Of a stretch of DNA of 11,212 nt, positions 8,801 through 11,212 are shown piece after piece (position 1 is the stretch's first letter; every line of letters begins with the position of its first letter). Origin of the DNA: Oscillospiraceae bacterium (GTDB lineage: Bacteria > Bacillota > Clostridia > Oscillospirales > UBA929); the NCBI GenBank assembly GCA_031289065.1, contig JAITQI010000145.1, positions 1 to 11,212 of the forward strand. The letters run 5' to 3'. The position numbers were made by a program, and so were the translations under genes. The notes under the pieces are model-generated. The model was given only the letters and a program-made list of their open reading frames with translations. It did no database searches and was not told where the DNA came from.

Positions 8801-9637
8801 CATGCCGCAGGTGGCGATGTCCATCAAGGTCACCGGGCGCTGTTCCGCCGCCGCGCCGTAGAGGTCGCGCCGGGCGTCCAAATAGGCGTTGTAGGCCCGC
8901 CGCACCCGTGTGTCCCGGATGTCGGTCTCGGTCAGGCGGGTGTGGAACGTGGTGTGGCGGCAGTGATCCGACCAATATGTGTCAACCACTTTGAGCTCGG
9001 TGAGCGTGGGATCCCGGCCCTCGGTGTGAAAATAGCTCTGAAAAAACGTCAGGTCGGCCATATCCATGGCCAGCCCATGGGTCTCCCGCAGGGCGGCCAG
9101 ACCCGCGCTGTCCAGCCCGGTGAAGCCGGACAGCACCGGCACCGGTTGAGGCGCGTCGAATTGGCGGCGCAAGGTGCTCGGCTTTTCGGCGGGGGCCGGA
9201 CCGGCCTCCACGGGGTTGATGACATAGGCGGTCATGCGGTCAAACGCCGCCTGATCCAACCCTTGCGCCGCGTACACCCGCGCCGTCCGCACCAGGGGAC
9301 GTTCCCGCCCGGTGATCATCTGAATGCACTGGGCGCAGGAGTCGGCCCGCTGGTCGTACTGCCCCGGCAGGGCCTCCACCGTCAGCAACCGGGTGTCCGG
9401 CGACAGCGGCGGCGGATTCTCTTCATACAGGTCGTCGCACACCGGCTCGGACAGCACGGTCGTCCGGGCGGCTCGCCAGATGTCAGGCCCGATCCCCTCC
9501 ACGTCGTAGCGGTGAAACAGCCGCAGGGAGGTCAGCGTCGTCAAACCCAAAAACCCTTTGAAATCCTGAAACAGCGTCCGCGCCTCTCCATCGAAGCCGG
9601 GCTTTTTTTCCACGTAACACCGGAACACCCTGTCCAT
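5882..9637 (-). CDS. purL: Phosphoribosylformylglycinamidine synthase, single-chain PurL with fused glutaminase
   Basis: The enzyme makes FGAM from FGAR, glutamine and ATP in purine synthesis. At 1251 residues it is the large single-chain clostridial form: a PurS-like N-terminal region beginning RVFRCYVEKKPGFD, a linker with SDHCRHTTFHT (about 223-233), and synthetase halves with NETHNHPTEIEPFGGAAT (about 321-338) and a Gly-rich ATP loop GGRTGRDGIGGATGSS (about 447-462). A class I glutaminase domain follows from about residue 990, with the PGTNCE block, nucleophile Cys1093 in GVCNGFQ, and His1222/Glu1224 in MAHTERY. A GTG at 9643 also opens the frame, but GGGAGG (9649-9644) abuts it directly, while ATG 9637 sits 6 nt from that site; I chose the ATG. 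It is first in the cluster, with its own strong promoter and a leader of about 50 nt, and is followed by gcvT after 36 nt. No separate purQ or purS is needed. Confidence 0.96.
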   Translation of the reverse strand: MDRVFRCYVEKKPGFDGEARTLFQDFKGFLGLTTLTSLRLFHRYDVEGIGPDIWRAARTTVLSEPVCDDLYEENPPPLSPDTRLLTVEALPGQYDQRADSCAQCIQMITGRERPLVRTARVYAAQGLDQAAFDRMTAYVINPVEAGPAPAEKPSTLRRQFDAPQPVPVLSGFTGLDSAGLAALRETHGLAMDMADLTFFQSYFHTEGRDPTLTELKVVDTYWSDHCRHTTFHTRLTETDIRDTRVRRAYNAYLDARRDLYGAAAEQRPVTLMDIATCGMKWLKQQGKLPHLDESDEINACTVRVRAEVDGQPEDWLLLFKNETHNHPTEIEPFGGAATCIGGAIRDPLSGRAYVYQAMRVTGAGDPRAPLSDTLPGKLPQRKLTTTAAAGYSSYGNQIGLATGFVREYYHPGYVAKRMELGAVVGAAPAGWVTRETPQPGDLVLLLGGRTGRDGIGGATGSSKSHDARSVTACAAEVQKGNPPEERKLQRLFRDPAVTRLIRRCNDFGAGGVAVAIGELADGLRIDLDKVPKKYEGLDGTELAISESQERMAVVVSPGDAEAMIRAAAAENLEATVVAEVTAAARLVMCWNGQTVADISRDFLNTNGAPKTATARVNPPGGRVPTGGDNELASRLLALASDLNFCSQKGLVERFDSSIGAGSVLVPHGGVHRATPTQVMAALLPALHGQSATCSVMSTAFDPVMAENDPFGAARWAVIESAARLVAAGCSRDETYLTLQEYFPRLREEPARWGLPLAALLGAFEAQRELGIAAIGGKDSMSGSFMDLDVPPAVVSFAVTTAPADRVLSPEWKGPGHGVYLLASPSTKEGRPDYPALLARWDDFHALCRRGRVLSAMTCGEGGPAGAVMLMCLGNGIGFATAPRPDSFRWFDRTAGGLVFECDGDAALPDAVLLGHTEDSGRLAFGGTILPLSALRVAWEKPLASVFPTTADGDQTADGSGAAGLTEDGAMPALAHPARAARPLSPRTAKPRAVIPVFPGTNCEYDSARGVERAGGAAQVLVIRNLTPAALTESAQAMAAALDQSHMLFIPGGFSAGDEPDGSGKFMAAFFRHPRLTEAVRALLFRGGLILGVCNGFQALIKLGLVPYGDILDSEKLEATLTFNSVGYRSRYVTTRVSSALSPWLSRCELGQVHTVPVAHGEGRFTASPERLAALVRKGQVAFQYCDAQGQPSMATEVNPNGSLYAIEGITSPDGRVLGKMAHTERYNPLSAKNIPGEKYQPLFEGGVDYFR

Positions 9638-9643
9638 GCGCAC

Positions 9644-9649
9644 CCTCCC
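9644..9649 (-). promoter_or_regulatory. Ribosome binding site of purL, decides the start
   Basis: GGGAGG on the minus strand. It touches the GTG at 9643, too close for use, and stands 6 nt from the ATG at 9637, so the ATG is the likely start. A GC-only hairpin (9653-9670) ends 3 nt upstream of it. Confidence 0.8.
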
Positions 9650-9652
9650 TAT

Positions 9653-9670
9653 CGCGCCGACCCCGGCGCG
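9653..9670 (-). promoter_or_regulatory. Short GC hairpin in the purL leader
   Basis: On the minus strand the leader reads CGCGCC, 6-nt loop GGGGTC, GGCGCG: a perfect 6-bp G/C stem. It sits between the predicted transcription start (about 9690) and the purL ribosome site, 3 nt from the latter. It could affect ribosome access or mRNA stability. The whole leader is only about 50 nt, too short for a known purine riboswitch. The function is inferred only from position. Confidence 0.4.
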
Positions 9671-9696
9671 TCATCCGTCAAACGAGGACCCCGTCA

Positions 9697-9725
9697 ATTG
9701 TATCCCAAGGAAGGTTTGGTGTCAA
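9697..9725 (-). promoter_or_regulatory. Sigma-A promoter of purL (and probably the gcv genes)
   Basis: On the minus strand TTGACA (9725-9720, full consensus) is followed by a 17-bp spacer and TACAAT (9702-9697, one mismatch to TATAAT). This is an excellent housekeeping promoter, with transcription expected from about 9690. The spacer contains a small CCAA-N7-TTGG inverted repeat. No recognisable PurR box is seen next to it. Confidence 0.85.
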
Positions 9726-9741
9726 GAAGACGAGAGCGGAA

Positions 9742-9762
9742 GACAGAGGACAGGGGACAGAT
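9742..9762. repeat. Three tandem GACAGNN heptamers upstream of the purL -35
   Basis: Plus-strand units GACAGAG, GACAGGG and GACAGAT follow one another without gaps, sharing the core GACAG in each 7-nt unit. They lie 17 bp upstream of the purL -35 box, inside a purine-rich run (about 9726-9760). A 7-bp period is not a full helical turn, so simple-sequence slippage is as likely as a regulator site. Confidence 0.55.
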
Positions 9763-9880
9763 ATAATGGGCAAGGGTGCGCAGGGCGCGCCCTTTACCGT
9801 TACCGCCTCTCCCCGCTGCCTGTGGCCCTCTCCGCGGCGTCTGTTTTCTCCTTCCCAAGGGCGGGAAGAGCCGTTTAAAA

Positions 9881-9945
9881 TGAATTCCCGTTTCTGCCTC
9901 CTTCGGCTGTCCTATCGGCCAAAAGGATAAGAAACCGGGAAATCA
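9881..9945. repeat. Imperfect long inverted repeat between the divergent promoters
   Basis: The left arm 9881-9895 (TGAATTCCCGTTTCT) pairs with the right arm 9930-9945 (AGAAACCGGGAAATCA), with one mismatch (9884/9942) and one bulged C (9935), giving 14 pairs around a 34-nt loop. The loop can itself form short GGC/GCC pairings. It could be a structured RNA, a decayed repeat element or a regulatory site. It is not followed by a T-tract on either strand, so it is not a plain terminator. Confidence 0.45.
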
Positions 9946-10014
9946 ATTGTGCCCGTGAGGGTAAGCATCACAAGAACGCCTGGGGCCCCCCGCCGCTTTT
10001 CCCGGCGACCGCAA

Positions 10015-10041
10015 AAATTCCCTAAAATTTTCAGGGAATTT
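10015..10041. promoter_or_regulatory. 9-bp inverted repeat (operator-like) just upstream of the pyrE promoter
   Basis: AAATTCCCT (10015-10023) and AGGGAATTT (10033-10041) are perfect inverse copies around a 9-nt AT-rich centre that includes AAAATTTT. The repeat ends 11 bp before the pyrE -35 box, a normal place for a regulator site. On the minus strand the right half runs into TTTTTGC, so it could also act as a weak terminator in that direction, but no minus-strand gene leads into it. Confidence 0.5.
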
Positions 10042-10052
10042 CAAAAAAGGCA

Positions 10053-10081
10053 TTGCCAAAAATGAGAAGTTGCGGTATGAT
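10053..10081 (+). promoter_or_regulatory. Sigma-A promoter of pyrE-radC
   Basis: TTGCCA (10053-10058, one mismatch to TTGACA), a 17-bp spacer and TATGAT (10076-10081, one mismatch to TATAAT). Transcription is expected from about 10088, giving a leader of about 36 nt to the ATG at 10124. That leader is too short for a PyrR attenuator. Confidence 0.8.
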
Positions 10082-10102
10082 AGGGATGCGAGGTGAATGA
10101 AC

Positions 10103-10136
10103 ATGTCTTTGGAGGGAATCAGCATGTCTTTGGAGG
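10103..10136 (+). repeat. 21-nt-period direct repeat over the pyrE start
   Basis: ATGTCTTTGGAGG occurs at 10103-10115 and again at 10124-10136. Each copy holds an ATG followed by MSLE codons and a GGAGG. The first copy's GGAGG serves as ribosome site for the second copy's ATG, so the duplication has created or shifted the start signal. Confidence 0.85.
10111..10116 (+). promoter_or_regulatory. Ribosome binding site favouring the ATG at 10124
   Basis: GGAGGG lies 7 nt before the ATG at 10124. A competing site, GAGGTGA at 10090-10096, would serve ATG 10103 but lies almost at the predicted 5' end of the transcript, which makes it less likely to work well. Confidence 0.65.
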
Positions 10137-10705
10137 AAACCGCGCTGTCTGTTCTCACCGAAACCGGCGTCCTGCAGACCGGGCACTTTCGCCTGACCTC
10201 GGGCCGCCATTCGGATCGCTACATGCAGTGCGCCCGCCTGTTTGAACACGCGGACAAGGCGGAAGTTTTATGCCGCGGTCTGGCCGGCTTGTTTGTCGGC
10301 GAAGGAATCGAGGCCGTCATCGGCCCAGCGGTAGGCGCCGTGCAGATGGCCTATGAAGTCAGCCGTCACCTGCATTGCCGCAACCTCTTCGCCGAGCGCG
10401 AGGAAGGGGTCATGCGCCTGCGGCGCGGGTTTGTCCTGGCTCCAGGCACCCGTGTCCTGGTGGTGGAGGACAACGTGACCACCGGCGGCACCGTGAAAGA
10501 GGTCGTCGCGCTGGCGCAGGCGGCGGGCGCCGTCGTAGTCGGCGTCGGAGCCATTTCGGATCGAAGCGGCGGCAAAGTGGATTTCGGCGTGCCGTTTCGG
10601 GCCTGCCTGAAGACGGACATCCCCTCCTGGTCCCCGGAAGAATGCGCCCTCTGCAAACAGGGCGTTCCGGTGGTCAAACCGGGTAGCCGCCAGATCGCCC
10701 CGTGA
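10124..10705 (+). CDS. pyrE: Orotate phosphoribosyltransferase
   Basis: PyrE joins orotate to PRPP to make OMP, the fifth step of pyrimidine synthesis. The 193-residue product carries the family signatures: HFRLTSGRHSDRYMQ near the N-terminus (about 21-35), the IGPAVGAV stretch (about 66-73), the NLFAERE block (about 87-93), and the 13-residue PRPP motif VLVVEDNVTTGGT (111-123) with its acidic pair Glu115-Asp116. The C-terminus has CALC (174-177) followed by GVPVVKPGSR, typical of the PyrE subfamily known from Thermus and many clostridia (the TIGR01367 type, from memory). The frame is open from ATG 10097, and ATG 10103 is a real alternative (200 residues); I chose 10124 because of GGAGGG at 7 nt and because homologues usually begin close to this point. 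It has its own promoter, and radC overlaps its stop by 4 nt. Confidence 0.94.
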   Translation: MSLEETALSVLTETGVLQTGHFRLTSGRHSDRYMQCARLFEHADKAEVLCRGLAGLFVGEGIEAVIGPAVGAVQMAYEVSRHLHCRNLFAEREEGVMRLRRGFVLAPGTRVLVVEDNVTTGGTVKEVVALAQAAGAVVVGVGAISDRSGGKVDFGVPFRACLKTDIPSWSPEECALCKQGVPVVKPGSRQIAP

Positions 10706-11212
10706 GCCAGCCCCACACGGGACACCGCGAGCGCTTGCGGGAACGCTTCCTCACCGAAGGGCTGGACGCCTTCCCCGAGCACAACATCCTGGAGCTCCTG
10801 TTGTTTTACGCCCTGCCCCAGAAAGACACAAACCCCCTGGCCCACAAACTCCTGGACACGTTCGGCACCCTGTCCGGCGTGCTGGACGCCGCCCCGGAGG
10901 AACTGGCCCGGGTGGACGGCGTGGGCCGGAACACGGCGGCCCTGCTGTCCCTGATGCCCGCGCTGTTCCGGCGGTACAAGCTGTCCGGATCCCGCCGGGA
11001 TCAGCCCCTCGATTCCGCCGAAAAGGCGGGGGAATATCTCCTTCCCCTCTTCGCCGGGCTGAAAAACGAGGTCGCCTATCTGGTCTGCCTGGACGCCAAA
11101 TGCAAGCCCCTGTGCTGCCGACGCCTGTCCGAGGGGACGGTCAACGCCGCCCAGATCGGAACGCGCAAGGTGGTGGAGATGGCTTTGGCCTTCAACGCCT
11201 CCAGCGTCATAT
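10702..11212 (+). CDS. radC: RadC-like JAB/MPN domain protein (3' truncated)
   Basis: The frame starts with GTG 10702, overlapping the pyrE stop in GTGA, and runs open to the end of the window (170 codons), so the C-terminus is missing. The N-terminal half (about 1-95) matches the RadC helical region: GHRERLRERF, LELLLFYALPQKDTNPLAH and a helix-hairpin-helix VDGVGRNTAALL (71-82). The second half begins the JAB/MPN fold (YLVCLDAKCKPL, VNAAQIGTRKVVEMALAFNASSVI). In RadC the metal-binding HxH...D motif comes immediately after this point, so it is cut off and its integrity cannot be judged. RadC proteins are widespread and usually annotated as DNA repair, but their real function is poorly defined. 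No clear Shine-Dalgarno precedes the GTG, so translation is probably coupled to pyrE. Confidence 0.9.
   Translation, partial: MSQPHTGHRERLRERFLTEGLDAFPEHNILELLLFYALPQKDTNPLAHKLLDTFGTLSGVLDAAPEELARVDGVGRNTAALLSLMPALFRRYKLSGSRRDQPLDSAEKAGEYLLPLFAGLKNEVAYLVCLDAKCKPLCCRRLSEGTVNAAQIGTRKVVEMALAFNASSVI

Larger units (their letters stand above)
9671..10052. other. Non-coding core of the divergent purL/pyrE intergenic region
   Basis: The full gene-free stretch is 9638-10123. Besides the purL promoter on the left it holds three tandem heptamers (9742-9762), a 12-nt palindrome AGGGCGCGCCCT (9782-9793), a 6-bp hairpin CTTCCC/GGGAAG (9851-9868), an imperfect long inverted repeat (9881-9945), a CGCCG/CGGCG hairpin (9991-10007), and a 9-bp inverted repeat just before the pyrE promoter. 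The short frames across it on both strands lack ribosome sites and protein-like composition, so I call no gene. No tRNA, tmRNA or SRP RNA signature is visible. Confidence 0.6.

Noticed and set aside
7571..9766. 731-residue open frame antisense to purL
   Set aside because: It mirrors purL in a GC-rich genome, is rich in Gly/Arg/His/Gln with no recognisable domain, and the purL frame has unmistakable family motifs. The same applies to the other long antisense frames at 299-1357, 1471-2967, 3606-4244, 5483-6253 and 6347-7426.
9762..9767. TATAAT on the plus strand as a -10 box
   Set aside because: The position expected for the -35 holds GAAGAC-like sequence and there is no extended -10 TG, so it is probably chance.
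4602..9793. Recurring GGCGCG/CGCGCC in three non-coding places (4602-4626, 9653-9670, 9782-9793)
   Set aside because: Spacing and arrangement differ at each place, and such hexamers are common in GC-rich DNA, so a shared regulatory element is not supported.
9636..9878. 80-residue plus-strand frame in the divergent region
   Set aside because: It begins inside the purL start, crosses the purL promoter and repeats, and has no ribosome site or recognisable composition.
9943..10158. 71-residue minus-strand frame across the pyrE promoter
   Set aside because: It covers the pyrE promoter and duplicated start, and its repeated residues simply reflect that DNA duplication.

Overview
This window looks like ordinary chromosomal DNA from a GC-rich member of the Firmicutes, most likely class Clostridia (Oscillospiraceae-like). 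That placement is an inference. It rests on GGAGG-type ribosome binding sites, consensus sigma-A promoters, a split glycine decarboxylase (GcvPA plus GcvPB), a single-chain PurL with a fused glutaminase domain of the clostridial type, a PyrE ending in a CxxC tail, and a sortase. I see no phage, transposon, CRISPR array, rRNA or tRNA.

Layout: (1) 1-1345, plus strand: the C-terminal end of an unidentified membrane protein, then a membrane-anchored sortase whose catalytic core lies between two proline/acid-rich segments. A strong hairpin terminator at 1372-1405 sits between this gene and the convergent gcvPB. (2) 9637 down to 1435, minus strand: purL - gcvT - gcvH - gcvPA - gcvPB. A near-perfect sigma-A promoter (TTGACA, 17 bp, TACAAT) lies about 50 nt upstream of the purL start. 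Gene junctions are tight (36 nt, 3 nt, and a 4-nt overlap) except for a 227-bp gap between gcvT and gcvH, which may hold a second promoter. (3) 9638-10123: a 486-bp divergent intergenic region with promoters for purL (leftward) and pyrE (rightward), several inverted repeats and short direct repeats. (4) 10124 to the end, plus strand: pyrE, then a radC-like gene overlapping it by 4 nt and cut by the window edge just before the expected metal-binding motif.

How the genes fit together: the glycine cleavage proteins (P as two subunits, H carrying lipoate, T transferring the methylene group to tetrahydrofolate) make 5,10-methylene-THF, CO2 and ammonia from glycine. After oxidation and hydrolysis to 10-formyl-THF, the same one-carbon unit is used in purine synthesis, where PurL makes FGAM. 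Putting purL first in the gcv cluster therefore couples one-carbon supply to demand. The L-protein (dihydrolipoyl dehydrogenase) and lipoate ligase are not in the window. PyrE, on the divergent side, is a pyrimidine pathway enzyme, so the intergenic region separates a purine/one-carbon unit from a pyrimidine unit.

I found no convincing evidence of an undescribed system. The points most worth a second look are the structured divergent region, the duplicated start region of pyrE, the purL-gcv arrangement, and the sortase with its unknown membrane-protein neighbour.
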